From Caulobacter segnis (GTDB taxonomy: Bacteria; Pseudomonadota; Alphaproteobacteria; Caulobacterales; Caulobacteraceae), in the NCBI RefSeq assembly GCF_019931575.1, contig NZ_CP082923.1:2790001-2854000 (forward strand): a stretch of 64,000 nt of DNA, given 5' to 3'. The notes under the pieces were generated by a model. The model was not told where the DNA came from. It ran no database searches and worked only from the letters and a program-made list of their open reading frames with translations. The stretch's first letter is position 1. Each line of letters starts with the position of its first letter. The position numbers were made by a program, and so were the translations under genes. This document shows, in pieces, positions 37,480-48,580 of the stretch.

Positions 37480-38724
37480 TCAGTGGGTCTCCATAGCCGC
37501 GCGGATCGCTCTGGCGTCGATCTCGCCGCTGGCCAGTTTCATCAGGATCAGGGCCGAGAGCTGGGCGCGCTCGACGAAACTTTCGGGAAAGGCGTGCTCG
37601 GCCTCGCTGTGGATGTCACCGCCGCGCACGCCCAGGGTATCGACATTGGGCAGGCCCGAGGCGAACAGGTTGTTGCCCTCGCAGACCCCGCCGGACGGCT
37701 TCCAGGCGATGTCCTGGCCCAGCAACGCCCCAACATCCTTCACCGCGCCGAACAACCGCTGCTGGGCGGCGTTGAAGGGCTTGGCTCCTCGGGTGATCAG
37801 GCCGTGCAGGTGGGCGTGAAGGTCGTCACCGATCTCGCCGACGATCCGGGCGACCTCGCCCTCGAACCAGGCGGCGGCCTCGGCTTCGGGGAAGCGGACG
37901 TTGAAACGGACCACAGCAACGTCCGGCACCATGTTCAGAGGCGCGCCGCCATCGATCCGGGCGACATTGATGGTGACGCCGTCGCGCCGGCCGTTCAGCC
38001 CATGCAGCTTTTCGGCCACCCGCGCCGCGCCGATCACCGCGTTGCGGCCAGCGGCGAAGTCGCGACCGGCGTGGGCCGCGCGGCCGTGGATGACGATGTG
38101 GAAATTGCCGGAGCCTTTGCGCGCCGAGGCCAGGGCCCCGTCGGCCAGGGCCGGCTCGTAGGTCAGGCCCACATGTCCCCGCCGCGCGAAGTCGGAAAGA
38201 ACCGGACCGGAGGCGATCGAGCCGATCTCTTCGTCGGGCGACAGCAGGACGCGGTAGCCGACATTGGCGGCTTCGGGGCAGCGCTCGAACGCCTCCAGCG
38301 CCGCCAGCATGACCGAGATGCCGCCTTTCATGTCGGCGATGCCCGGACCATGCAACGCGCCGTCGGGACGGGTGCGGACGATCTTGAACGGGCTCGTCTC
38401 GGGATAGACCGTGTCGTAGTGACCGGTCAGCACGACCTGGACCGGGGCCTCGGGCCGCACGACCACGGCCAGGGACGGCGGATGCTGGAATTCGGTCTCA
38501 CGGCCGTCGGCGGCGACCTCCCGCGAGGGCGACAGCGGCACGTCGATCGGCGCGGCCGGCAGACGCGCGGCTGCGTCGAGCAGGATTTGCCTCTGGCGCT
38601 CCAGGCCCGCCAAATGGCGGCTGCCGGAGTTTATCGCGCACCAGTCCACGGCGCGGTCGACGATCTGGCCGCCGTCGCGCGCGATGTGATCCAGAACCGC
38701 GCGATCTTCTGAATTGAGACGCAT
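37480..38724 (-). CDS. M20-family hydrolase, carboxypeptidase-G2-like; candidate AstE substitute
   Basis: 414 residues, dinuclear zinc peptidase family M20. Metal ligands and catalytic residues visible: His102 and Asp104 in GHYDTVYP, Asp131 in GIADMKGG, Glu-Glu at about 165-166 in SPDEEIGS, and a late His in SEAEHAF. The pattern resembles carboxypeptidase G2, which releases glutamate from N-acylated glutamate. In this operon the missing AST step is succinylglutamate to succinate plus glutamate, the same kind of amide cleavage, so it probably replaces AstE (inference). First gene of the operon; GGGAGGACC precedes the ATG. Confidence 0.88.
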   Translation of the reverse strand: MRLNSEDRAVLDHIARDGGQIVDRAVDWCAINSGSRHLAGLERQRQILLDAAARLPAAPIDVPLSPSREVAADGRETEFQHPPSLAVVVRPEAPVQVVLTGHYDTVYPETSPFKIVRTRPDGALHGPGIADMKGGISVMLAALEAFERCPEAANVGYRVLLSPDEEIGSIASGPVLSDFARRGHVGLTYEPALADGALASARKGSGNFHIVIHGRAAHAGRDFAAGRNAVIGAARVAEKLHGLNGRRDGVTINVARIDGGAPLNMVPDVAVVRFNVRFPEAEAAAWFEGEVARIVGEIGDDLHAHLHGLITRGAKPFNAAQQRLFGAVKDVGALLGQDIAWKPSGGVCEGNNLFASGLPNVDTLGVRGGDIHSEAEHAFPESFVERAQLSALILMKLASGEIDARAIRAAMETH

Positions 38725-38780
38725 GACAAGCCGGTCCTCCCTCAGTCACAATAACCAAGGGCCGCGGGCAATTCGTGCTC

Positions 38781-38794
38781 ACCTCGACCGAGGT
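38781..38794. promoter_or_regulatory. Inverted repeat in the ast operon promoter region
   Basis: ACCTCGACCGAGGT, perfect six-base arms around two bases, located between the tamB end (38826) and the start of the ast operon (38724). Candidate operator; the regulator is unknown. Confidence 0.35.
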
Positions 38795-38825
38795 AACCGA
38801 TGTCCCGCGCAACAGCCTTGCTGTC

Positions 38826-41800
38826 TTAGTAGTCTTTTCTCCAGCGGACGGAAAGCTTGGCGTCGTTCTGGCCGCCGATCCGGGAGACCAGCGACAGAGT
38901 CCGGCGAATCCGCCACTCGACCTGGGCGGCGGGTCCCTCACGGCCGCCGCCGATGATCTCCAGATAGACGTCGTCGGTCACGTACTTGCCGCCCGACACC
39001 GTCATGCCCGTGGCGCTCTCGGCGAAGGCTAGGCGATCCAGGCGCGCGAAGCTCCGCAGGTTGCCGATCACGTCGAAGCCGCCGCCGCCGGCCAGGGACG
39101 CCAGCGCGGAAGCCAGCTGGGCGGCCTCGATCGGCGATAGCTGCGCCGCCGACGAGCCGAAGAGCACCTGGCTCAGCACTTCGTCGCTGGGCAGTTCGGG
39201 CTTGGAGGTCAGGGTGATCTCGGGCTTGGCCGCCGTGCCTTGGATCTTGACCACCGCCGTCAGCGAGGAGTCCTCGCGAGTGGCCGACAGGTCCAGGCGG
39301 ATGCGGTCCAGCTGACTGGACAGATAGACCGTGCCGTCGTCGTCGAACTCGAACCGCTTGCCGGCGAAGTCATACTCGCCGCGCACCACGCGGGCCACGC
39401 CGCTCAGGGCCGGCGCCAGCGAGGTGCCGCCGACATGGGCGTTGAGCGACAGCTCGACGTCCAGTCCGCGACCGCGCACGAACACCCGGCGCGGAGCCTT
39501 CAGGTCCAGGTCCAGGATCATGCCGCCGGTGGTCGCGCGGCGCTGAAGGCCCTGGTCCAGATCCTGCGGGCGGTTGCGCTCGATCACGTCCATCGCCACG
39601 ACGCCGGCGGGCGTCTTGCTCTGGGCCGAGACATCGGCGCGGTCGATGGTCACCGCCCCGGCCAGCTTGATCTTGCCATCGGCGGAGCGGTTGACGGTCG
39701 CCGAACCCGTGGCCACGGCCGAGGCCAGGTCGTTATCGATCAGGCGGAAGCCCTTCAGGTCCAGCTTGAAGCTGCCGACGCCGTCGCGGGCCAGGCTGAT
39801 CCGCCCCGCGCCCGAGATCGAACCGCCCTGCCCGTCCTCGCCGATGGCCTGGCTGACGTCGATGGCGTTGTCGGCCATGGCCGAGCGCAGGGTGACATTT
39901 TTCAGACGCAGCCCCGTCTGGCCGTCCTCGAAGCCGCCGTCGTCCAGCGTCGCCGAGCCGATCAGGCGTGGATCGGCCAGGGTGCCGCCCAGGCTGGCCT
40001 GCAGGTTGATGCGCCCCGACAGCGAGCGGTCGGCCCCCATCAGCAGGTTCCACAGCGGCTTGATCTCACCCTGGGCCGAGAACCGCCCTTGCACGCCGCG
40101 CTTCTTGTCGACCATCAAGCGCAGCGGCCGGGCGGAGGCCTCGACCGGCAGGACGAGGTTGGCCTCGGCCTTCAGGCCCTGGCTGTTGTCGCCGTCGGCG
40201 ACGATGGTCAGACGGCTGTCGGTCAAGTCGCCATGGATCTTGGCGTTCAGGGACTGGTCGATCCTGGCGCCGCGCTCGCGGGCGTTGGCCAGGCGCATGT
40301 CGAAGTCGCCGGTCAGGGTCTGCCCCTCGCCGCGCAAATTGAACGACCCGTCGATATCGCCGTCCAGATCGGGGTTGAAAGCGGTAATGGCTACGTCCGT
40401 CAGCTCCGCCTTGAGCATCGCCGTCGCCCCGCCCAGATCGGCGTCGACATCGGCGCGGCCCTTGTCGATCGCCAGGCGGAGGCGGGCCTGAGTCGGGCCG
40501 TCGCCAAAGCGGACCTTGGCCGTCTCGCGGGTCTTGATCTCGGTTCGGCCCAGGCGGCCGGCGGCGTCCAGGGAAAGGTCATAGAGCTTGCCGGTCTGGG
40601 CCAGTTGGCCCGTTCCGCCGAACCGCCAACGCCCTCCAGGCGCATCGCCCCGCGCGTCGATCGACAATGGCAGGCGCGCCAGGGGACCGTCGGCCTTGAT
40701 CCGGGCCGAGCGCACCTTCCAGGCCCCGAACGCCACCTCCTCGGCCGTCAGGTCCAGGGTCGCCGCCGCCGAACCGCCGCCAGGCGCGTCGACCAGCTTG
40801 GCCGAGCCCTTTACCTGGCCTTGCGGCAGGAACGCGCCGGGACCGATGGCGACAGCCAGGTCCGCCGTGGCCGGCAGGCCGTCGCGCAGGGACATCGCCC
40901 CCTTGGCCTTGGCCCCGCCGGCGTCGACGTCCAGTTCGCTGAGCTCGACGCCGCCTGGCGAGAAGCGGAAGGCCGTGCGGCCCCGCGCCGGACCGTAGGC
41001 GCTGTCGGCCTGCAGCGCCGCGACGCCGTCGGTGGCGTTGGGCCCGCGCGCGAAGGTCAAGGTCAGATGCGCCTTGGTCAGCGGCAACCTGGGCAGATCG
41101 ATGCTGTCGAAGTCGGCGTTCAGTTCGGCTTTCGGGGCCGACAGCGTCCCGCCGACGTGGCCGTCGCCAGCCGCCTTGCCCGCGACCTCGACGGGCCCGG
41201 CGCTGAATGGGCCCGAGGCGGTCCAGTCCAGTTTGAAGTCCAGGCCCAGGCCTTGGGCGATCATCCTGCCCGAAGTGCGCAGACTGGCGTTCGTCCCATC
41301 CAGCTTGGCGTCGGCGACCGACAGAACTCCGTCGTTCCAGCTGGCCTTGCCGTTCAGGCGCGGGGTCGCGCCCAGCAGGCGGTCGATCTCGGCATAGCCG
41401 GTGGCGAAGTTGGCGGCGCGGCTGTCGACCGTGAAACCCCACGGACGATTGGCGAAGCTGGAGGCCGTCCACTTGGCCGTGAGCGAGCCCTTGGCGCCCG
41501 GACGCACCGGACCCAGGCTGGCGACCTTCATCTCGCCGTCGAACGACAGGCCGCCCAGCACGCCACGCTCGCCCTTGCCGGTGACGATCAGGTTGGGCGC
41601 GTCGATGCGGGCGGCCTTGATCAGGAAACGACCGCCCTTGACGCGCGCGCCTTCAAAGCTCGCCTTGGGGCTGGCGCCCAGCACGGCCAGAAGACCCGTG
41701 CCGCCGCCGCCCGAGGTGGTCGCCTGGGCCTTGATCTCCAGTTCGCCCTTGGCCCAGCGGACCAGCGCCGGCCCCTTGGCGCGCTTGAGGCGGTAACCCA

Positions 41801-43028
41801 GCAGCTCCAGGTCGGCGACATCCGCGCTCCCCTCGACCGAGAACCCGCCGTCCTCCAGGCGGAAGACGCCATCGGCAAGGCCCAGGCCCATCTGCGGGAT
41901 GGTGACGATCCGCTTCAACGCACCGATGCGGGCCGTGAAGGCGATCCCGTCTGGACCGGTGCGGCGCTTGGCCAGGTCGGCGAGACCGTGGCCTTGCAGC
42001 GTCAGGTTCTCGGCCCGGATCTCGAGGTTCAGGGCCGAGAGGCCGTCCTTAGTGGCCTTCTTGCCGTCGATCGTGAAGTTCGCCTCGGGTCCGAACATCC
42101 GCTTCAGGCGCTGGGTCCAGCGCGAGGCGCCCAGGTCCAGCCGGCCGCGCGCCGAGCCGCCCTGCTCGTTCCAGGCCCCGTCGGCCTGCAGCGGCGTGGT
42201 GTCGCCCGAACGCGCCAGCACGTTGAAGGCCGCGCGGCTGATCGTGCCGTCGGCCTTGGCTTTCAGGTCGAACGACCGGTCGGCGGGTAGGCCCAGCGCG
42301 CCGGCGATCGCGCCGCCATTGGCCTCGGTGGCGTCGGCGTTCAAGCGCAGGGTCTTGGAGCGGCCCAGGTCGAAGTCGAGGTTGAGGTGGTCGCCGGCGT
42401 GCTGGCGCGAGGCGACGACCAGCTTGCCCTTCTGCCCGCCCAGACGCGCCATCTCGTAGTCGCCGCCGACGTCGAAATCACCGTCGCGGCCGCTGAACGC
42501 CGCCCGGGTGATCAGGCGGAACCTGAAGGCGTCCAGGTCAACCGACACCGGCGCGGCGCTGGACTTGGGCCCCTTGGGCGCCATGGTCGGACGGCGCAGC
42601 ACGATCACGTCGCGGGCGTCGATCCGCTCGGCGTGGAAGCGGCGGCCGAACAGCTCGGTGGCCCGCCAGGCGACGCGGATGTCGTGCGCCTCCAGCCAGA
42701 CGCCCTTCTCGTCGGTGATGGTCAGGCGGCGGACGCCGAAGTCCTTCCAGATATCGCCCGACAGGCCCTCGATGTGCAGCTTGCCGATCCGGCCCAGCTT
42801 CAGGCCCGAGGCGCGGGCCTCCAGGAACATGCGGCCCTGCGGCGTGATGGGGGCGAAACGCAGGCCGCCGGCCATGACGATCAGGATGGCCGCCAGGATC
42901 GCCGAGGCGATCAGCAGGGCTCCGCCCCAACCGATCTTCTTGGCGGCCTTCACGGCGGTCTCGCCCGCCGCTTCGGCGGCGTGGACGACCGTCTCGGTCA
43001 GGTCAGGCTTGTCCTGCTCCCCGCTCAA
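38826..43028 (-). CDS. tamB: Translocation and assembly module inner-membrane component
   Basis: 1400 residues, TamB/DUF490 family. One N-terminal membrane helix (about 36-55, LLIASAILAAILIVMAGG) anchors it in the inner membrane; the rest is a very long repetitive beta-groove that bridges the periplasm. The conserved C-terminal TamB domain is seen in VKIQGTAAKPEITLTSKPELPSDE followed by VLFGSSAAQLSPIEAAQLA. With TamA it moves autotransporters or phospholipids to the outer membrane. It starts with TTG at 43028, overlapping the tamA stop (TTGA), so the pair is coupled. Confidence 0.95.
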   Translation of the reverse strand: MSGEQDKPDLTETVVHAAEAAGETAVKAAKKIGWGGALLIASAILAAILIVMAGGLRFAPITPQGRMFLEARASGLKLGRIGKLHIEGLSGDIWKDFGVRRLTITDEKGVWLEAHDIRVAWRATELFGRRFHAERIDARDVIVLRRPTMAPKGPKSSAAPVSVDLDAFRFRLITRAAFSGRDGDFDVGGDYEMARLGGQKGKLVVASRQHAGDHLNLDFDLGRSKTLRLNADATEANGGAIAGALGLPADRSFDLKAKADGTISRAAFNVLARSGDTTPLQADGAWNEQGGSARGRLDLGASRWTQRLKRMFGPEANFTIDGKKATKDGLSALNLEIRAENLTLQGHGLADLAKRRTGPDGIAFTARIGALKRIVTIPQMGLGLADGVFRLEDGGFSVEGSADVADLELLGYRLKRAKGPALVRWAKGELEIKAQATTSGGGGTGLLAVLGASPKASFEGARVKGGRFLIKAARIDAPNLIVTGKGERGVLGGLSFDGEMKVASLGPVRPGAKGSLTAKWTASSFANRPWGFTVDSRAANFATGYAEIDRLLGATPRLNGKASWNDGVLSVADAKLDGTNASLRTSGRMIAQGLGLDFKLDWTASGPFSAGPVEVAGKAAGDGHVGGTLSAPKAELNADFDSIDLPRLPLTKAHLTLTFARGPNATDGVAALQADSAYGPARGRTAFRFSPGGVELSELDVDAGGAKAKGAMSLRDGLPATADLAVAIGPGAFLPQGQVKGSAKLVDAPGGGSAAATLDLTAEEVAFGAWKVRSARIKADGPLARLPLSIDARGDAPGGRWRFGGTGQLAQTGKLYDLSLDAAGRLGRTEIKTRETAKVRFGDGPTQARLRLAIDKGRADVDADLGGATAMLKAELTDVAITAFNPDLDGDIDGSFNLRGEGQTLTGDFDMRLANARERGARIDQSLNAKIHGDLTDSRLTIVADGDNSQGLKAEANLVLPVEASARPLRLMVDKKRGVQGRFSAQGEIKPLWNLLMGADRSLSGRINLQASLGGTLADPRLIGSATLDDGGFEDGQTGLRLKNVTLRSAMADNAIDVSQAIGEDGQGGSISGAGRISLARDGVGSFKLDLKGFRLIDNDLASAVATGSATVNRSADGKIKLAGAVTIDRADVSAQSKTPAGVVAMDVIERNRPQDLDQGLQRRATTGGMILDLDLKAPRRVFVRGRGLDVELSLNAHVGGTSLAPALSGVARVVRGEYDFAGKRFEFDDDGTVYLSSQLDRIRLDLSATREDSSLTAVVKIQGTAAKPEITLTSKPELPSDEVLSQVLFGSSAAQLSPIEAAQLASALASLAGGGGFDVIGNLRSFARLDRLAFAESATGMTVSGGKYVTDDVYLEIIGGGREGPAAQVEWRIRRTLSLVSRIGGQNDAKLSVRWRKDY

Positions 43029-44809
43029 AAGCTTTGCCCGATGCTGAGATAGATCTGGAACGCGGGGTCGCCCTTGCGGCGGCCCAGCGGGGCGGCGATG
43101 TCGGCGCGGATGGGCCCAAAGCCCAGGTCGTAGCGGATGCCGAAGCCCGCGCCCGCCCGGAAGTCCTCGCGACGCGGGGTCTTGTCGGTGCCGATGGCCC
43201 CGGCGTCGATAAAGGCCACGCCGCTCCAGCGCTGGGTGATCTTCTGGCGCAACTCGAACGAGGTCTCGACTAGCGAGACGCCGCCCTGGGGCGTGTTGTC
43301 GGAGAGACGCGGGCCGATGGCCTGGTAGGCGTAGCCGCGCACCGAGCCGCCGCCGCCGGCGTAGAAGCGCCGCGACGCCGGGACGTCAGGAATGCTGCCG
43401 CCGAGCATCGCGCCCAGCTTCACGCGCGTGGCCAGCACCGTGCTCGCCCCCTTGCCGACGGGCAGATAGACCGAGCCCTGGGTCGTCAGCTTCAGGTAAG
43501 GCAGGGTCGTGTCGCCGACGACGTAGGTCGGTTCGCCCCGCGCCTCCAGGCGCCAGCCGCGCTTGGGGTCCAGGATGTTGTCGGAGAAGTCCCAGGCGTA
43601 GGCGGCCAGGCCCGCGACGGTGGCCAGGTTCAGCTTGCGGCCGGCGACCGCACCGTTGCTGCTGACCTGCTCCTTGGTCTGGGACAGGTCAAGCGACACG
43701 CCGAAGGTGCGATAGGCCGTGGTCTGCCGCCGCTTGGTCAGGTCGACCCCGATCGAGGCGCCGGTTTCGTTATAGGCGTCGGTGTCCTCACGGAAGATCG
43801 AGCTGGACAGCTTCAGGGTCTGCTGCGGCCGCCGCCAATGGGGCAGTGAGAGCTCGGCGCCCAGGCTCTGCTCCAGCTTCGCGAAACGCAGCGAATAGGT
43901 CGTGGTGTCGGCGCGCTTCAGCCGGTTGTAGCGGCTCCAGCGCACGTCGACGCCCGCGCCTTCGCTCGTGGAGTAGCCGGCGCTGGTCTCGATGGTGCGC
44001 GCGCGGCGGTCGGCCAGGGTGACGACGACCGGTCGCAGGCCCTCGGGCGTGGCCTTGTCCGGCCCGGCTAGCGACACCGAGATCGAGTCATAGACGCTGG
44101 TGTCGCGCAGGCGACGCTCCAGTTCGGCGACGTCCTCGGGGTCGTAGACGTCGCCCGTGATCCAGGGCGCCAGGTGCGAGACCCAGGCCGGATTGGTCCG
44201 CCCCTTGGTGACGACCTCGACGCCGTCCAGATGGACCAGCTCGCCAGAGGCGATCTTGAAGGCAGGTCGAACGGTGTGGTCGGCGTGATCGACAATCACC
44301 TCGCGCGGCTCGGCGGCCGCATCGGCGTAGCCCAGCTTGGCGACCTGGGCGACGACCCGCCCCTCGGCCCCGACAACATCGGCGGAGCGCCCCGGCTCGC
44401 CGGCGGTCAGGCGCATGGCGGCGGCCGCGCGCTGGCGCGTGCCTTCGTCGGGCGGGCTTCCGGACCAGTCGATGCGGGGATCGGCCAGGACGAAGACCGG
44501 GCCAGGCGTGATCTTGACCACCGCGCGCGGCGGCTCGCCATCCAGCACGTCCGGCTCGACGGTGTAGGCGTAATAGCCCTCGGCGCGCAGCACGGCGATG
44601 GCGTCCTCGCCGGCCTGGCGGGCGCGTCGACGGGCTTCGGCGCGGCTCTGGGCGGGATGCTTGGATTCGGTCAAGGCGCGTTGAATGGCCTCGCGCAGAC
44701 CCTTGTCTTCAACGCCTTGGATCTGGGCCATCGGCTCGTCGGCCCACGCGACGGAGGCCGTCAGCCATGTCGCCGCCGTCAAGGCCAGGGAAGTCCGCCC
44801 AAGCACCAA
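43025..44809 (-). CDS. tamA: Translocation and assembly module outer-membrane component (BamA superfamily)
   Basis: About 594 residues: signal peptide (LALTAATWLTASVAWA), three POTRA-like domains (about 30-240), then a 16-stranded Omp85 barrel. The barrel has the conserved RFYAGGGGSVRGY motif of the lid-lock loop and ends SIGQSF with terminal Phe. The start is a TTG at 44809 (six bases after GGGGAA) or the adjoining GTG at 44806; a longer frame up to 45100 has no signal peptide in place and overlaps the next promoter. Pairs with TamB downstream and is divergent from the ATP-grasp operon. Confidence 0.92.
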   Translation of the reverse strand: MVLGRTSLALTAATWLTASVAWADEPMAQIQGVEDKGLREAIQRALTESKHPAQSRAEARRRARQAGEDAIAVLRAEGYYAYTVEPDVLDGEPPRAVVKITPGPVFVLADPRIDWSGSPPDEGTRQRAAAAMRLTAGEPGRSADVVGAEGRVVAQVAKLGYADAAAEPREVIVDHADHTVRPAFKIASGELVHLDGVEVVTKGRTNPAWVSHLAPWITGDVYDPEDVAELERRLRDTSVYDSISVSLAGPDKATPEGLRPVVVTLADRRARTIETSAGYSTSEGAGVDVRWSRYNRLKRADTTTYSLRFAKLEQSLGAELSLPHWRRPQQTLKLSSSIFREDTDAYNETGASIGVDLTKRRQTTAYRTFGVSLDLSQTKEQVSSNGAVAGRKLNLATVAGLAAYAWDFSDNILDPKRGWRLEARGEPTYVVGDTTLPYLKLTTQGSVYLPVGKGASTVLATRVKLGAMLGGSIPDVPASRRFYAGGGGSVRGYAYQAIGPRLSDNTPQGGVSLVETSFELRQKITQRWSGVAFIDAGAIGTDKTPRREDFRAGAGFGIRYDLGFGPIRADIAAPLGRRKGDPAFQIYLSIGQSF

Positions 44810-44957
44810 ATCACGTTCCCCGCGCGAAGCGCCCCCGTCCCTGCTGTAGTCTGGGGTTTCGTCGCTGTCACGACCCGAAATGCACACGACGGACGACGAG
44901 CGGCGCTTCTCAAAGCAGGCGAAAGGCGCCCAAATGATAAGCAGCCGTGCGCATCCA

Positions 44958-44982
44958 CGCGGCGAACGTCGAATTCGCCGCG
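44958..44982. other. Hairpin in the tamA / ATP-grasp divergent region
   Basis: Perfect nine-base arms CGCGGCGAA / TTCGCCGCG around a seven-base loop, 73 bases before the likely ATP-grasp start. Could be an operator or a leader hairpin. Confidence 0.35.
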
Positions 44983-45054
44983 CGAGACAGGCGCGACGTT
45001 CTAGAGTCGGGACGGTGTGGCGCCTTCGGCGACGCGCCCAAAGCGAAGAGAAAC

Positions 45055-46596
45055 GTGGACAAAAGCGTGGCGGCGAAGACCCAGACCCTCGAGGACGCAC
45101 CGACCCTGCCGATGACGGAGGCGGCGTACCTGCCGGGCATCGCCTACGACGAGATGTTCACGCCCGAGGGCGAAGTCCGGCCGCACTACGATCCGCTGCA
45201 CGGGCGCATGTCGACCTTGGGGGCCGAGGAACTGGCCGGCCGCCAGCGCACGCTGGAACGCTCGTTCCTGCTGCAGGGCATCACCTTCACCGTCTACGGC
45301 GCCGAGAACACCACCGAGCGGATCATCCCGACCGACCTCTTCCCGCGCATCATCCCGGCCGCCGAATGGTCGAAGATCGAGGCGGGCCTGACCCAGCGGC
45401 TGCAGGCGCTGAACCTGTTCCTGGCCGACATCTACGGCGACCAGCAGATCCTGATGGACGGCGTGGTGCCACGCGAGCTGGTGCTGGGCGCGCCTTCGTA
45501 CCGCCGCGAGATGCAGCATCTCTATGTGCCCCACAAGGCCTACGCCAATGTCTGCGGCAGCGACCTGATACGCCAGCAGAACGGCGAGTTCGCGGTGCTG
45601 GAGGACAATCTGCGCGTCCCGTCCGGCGTCTCATACATGCTGGCCAACCGCGACGCGGCCAAGCGCACCTTCCCGGGCACCTATCGCGCCGCCGGCGTGC
45701 GCCCGGTCGAGCGCTATCCCGACCTTCTGCTGTCGACGCTGAAGAGCATGGCCGCGGACTGGCGCAATGACCCCCAGGTCGTGGTGCTGACCCCCGGGGT
45801 CTACAACAGCGCCTACTACGAGCACGCCTACTTGGCCCGCCTGATGGGCGTGCCGCTGGTCGAGGGCCGAGACCTCGTGGTGCACGAGAACATGGTCTAC
45901 ATGCGCACCACCACCGGCATTCGGCGCATCGACGTGATCTACCGGCGGGTCGACGACGACTTCATCGATCCCCTCACCTTCCGGCGCGACAGCTCGCTGG
46001 GCGCGGCGGGGCTGTTCAACGCCTATCGCGCCGGCAACGTGGTGATCTGCAACGCCCCCGGCACCGGCGTCGCCGACGACAAGGCGGTCTACGCCTATGT
46101 TCCCGACATCATCCGCTACTACCTGGGCGAGGACGCCATCCTGCCCAACATCGAGACCTTCTTGTGCCGCGAGCCCCGGCAGCTGCAGCACGTGCTGGGC
46201 AATCTAGACAAGTACGTGGTCAAGGCGGTCGGAGCCTCGGGCGGCTACGGCATGCTGGTGGGTCCGCACGCCAGCCAGAAGGAACGCGATGCGTTCGGCG
46301 AGGCCATCCAGGCCGACCCCGACAACTATATCGCCCAGCCGACCATCCAGCTGTCGACGGCGCCATGCCTGGTCGACGGCCGCATCGAACCGCGCCACGT
46401 CGACCTGCGCCCCTTCATCCTGTCGGGCGAGAAGACGATCGTGACGCCCGGAGCCCTGACCCGCGTGGCGCTGAAGCGCGGCTCGCTGGTGGTCAATTCC
46501 AGCCAGGGCGGCGGCTCCAAGGACACCTGGGTGCTGGCCGAGGAGAACGGCCACGCCAATGGGCACGCCAACGGCAACGGGAGCGTCCGTCCATGA
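45055..46596 (+). CDS. Circularly permuted ATP-grasp protein
   Basis: About 513 residues of the circularly permuted ATP-grasp family (COG2308). Conserved blocks: YDEMFTPEGEVRPHY, FTVYGAENTTERIIPTDLFPRI, LEDNLRVPSGVSYML, and the ATP-binding stretch KYVVKAVGASGGYGM. Such enzymes are predicted to ligate amino acids or peptides and always occur with alpha-E and transglutaminase genes, as here. I prefer GTG at 45055; ATG at 45112 would still keep the domain. The C-terminus is a low-complexity NGHANGHANGNG tail. Divergent from tamA. Confidence 0.9.
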   Translation: MDKSVAAKTQTLEDAPTLPMTEAAYLPGIAYDEMFTPEGEVRPHYDPLHGRMSTLGAEELAGRQRTLERSFLLQGITFTVYGAENTTERIIPTDLFPRIIPAAEWSKIEAGLTQRLQALNLFLADIYGDQQILMDGVVPRELVLGAPSYRREMQHLYVPHKAYANVCGSDLIRQQNGEFAVLEDNLRVPSGVSYMLANRDAAKRTFPGTYRAAGVRPVERYPDLLLSTLKSMAADWRNDPQVVVLTPGVYNSAYYEHAYLARLMGVPLVEGRDLVVHENMVYMRTTTGIRRIDVIYRRVDDDFIDPLTFRRDSSLGAAGLFNAYRAGNVVICNAPGTGVADDKAVYAYVPDIIRYYLGEDAILPNIETFLCREPRQLQHVLGNLDKYVVKAVGASGGYGMLVGPHASQKERDAFGEAIQADPDNYIAQPTIQLSTAPCLVDGRIEPRHVDLRPFILSGEKTIVTPGALTRVALKRGSLVVNSSQGGGSKDTWVLAEENGHANGHANGNGSVRP

Positions 46597-46630
46597 GGCT
46601 CGTGCTCTTCAAGGCGAAGGGGTCGCTCGC

Positions 46631-47578
46631 ATGATGCTCGCTCGGGTCGCCGACAGCCTCTACTGGCTGGGCCGATACATCGAACGGGCCGAGCACCTCT
46701 CGCGCCTGTCATCCGTGATGCTGAACGCCACCCTGGACCAGACGGATTCCGGGACCCAGGCGGTGTGGATCGCCATGGCCGCCGTGGGCGAGCCGGGCGA
46801 CGGGGCCGGCGTCGGCTCGTTCGAGGCCGCCGAGGCGCTGGTGCTGGATCGGGGCGATCCCAACTCGGTCGTCTCCTCCCTGGCCCGGGCCCGCGAAAAC
46901 GCCCGCCAGGTGCGCGACCAGATCACCACCGAGACCTGGGAGCGGCTGAACCTGCTGTACCTCAAGGTCACCGACGCCAGGGCTGGCAAAGAGTTCTCGG
47001 ACGGCTCGGCCAATTTCCTGCACGACGTCATCGCCGACCTGCACCTGTTCAAGGGCGCGGCCGACACCACCATGAGCCACGGCGAGAGCTGGCGGTTCAT
47101 GATGCTGGGCATCTACATGGAGCGCGCCCAGCTGGTCTCGCGCCTGCTGGAGGTCTGCTTCGCGGAATCGCCGACGCACGGCCGGATCGACGACCATGTG
47201 GCCCTGGTCAGCGTGCTGCGCATGGCCTGCGCCCTGGAGCCCTATCTGCGGGTCTACACCGCCGAGATCGAACCCCGGCACATCCTGGAGTTCCTGGTCT
47301 TCGACGAGGACTTCCCGCGCTCGATCCGCTTCACCACAGCCCAGATCGAACAGCACCTGTCGGCCATGGCCCGCGGCGGCGTCTTCAGCGAGCGGGCCGG
47401 TCCCGAGCGCCTGGCCGGTCGCCTGAAGGCTCGCCTGCAGTTCGCCGACGTCGACGAGCTGGAAGCCGTCGGCGCCGGACCGCTGCTGACCACCGTCGTC
47501 AACGAGTGCGCCCGCATCCACGAAGCGATCTACGAGACCTTCGTGGCCTACCCGCTCGAAACGCGCCTGCCCGCCTAG
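46631..47578 (+). CDS. Alpha-E domain protein
   Basis: 315 residues, all-helical alpha-E family (COG2307). Starts MMLARVADSLYWLGRYIERAEH, the family's conserved beginning, and contains SHGESWRFMMLGIYMERA and FLVFDEDFPRS. Function unproven; the family is predicted to work with the ATP-grasp ligase and transglutaminase-like peptidase encoded on either side. The ATG at 46631 (or 46634) lies 34 bases after the ATP-grasp stop, with AAGGGG upstream. Confidence 0.92.
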   Translation: MMLARVADSLYWLGRYIERAEHLSRLSSVMLNATLDQTDSGTQAVWIAMAAVGEPGDGAGVGSFEAAEALVLDRGDPNSVVSSLARARENARQVRDQITTETWERLNLLYLKVTDARAGKEFSDGSANFLHDVIADLHLFKGAADTTMSHGESWRFMMLGIYMERAQLVSRLLEVCFAESPTHGRIDDHVALVSVLRMACALEPYLRVYTAEIEPRHILEFLVFDEDFPRSIRFTTAQIEQHLSAMARGGVFSERAGPERLAGRLKARLQFADVDELEAVGAGPLLTTVVNECARIHEAIYETFVAYPLETRLPA

Positions 47579-47589
47579 GATTCAAGATC

Positions 47590-48576
<987 letters not shown>

Positions 48577-48580
48577 GAGA

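Noticed and set aside
39240..42290. Open frame of over 1000 codons on the plus strand
   Set aside because: It is antisense to tamB, has the Arg/Gln/Gly-rich composition of a GC-rich shadow frame and no domain; tamB explains the region.
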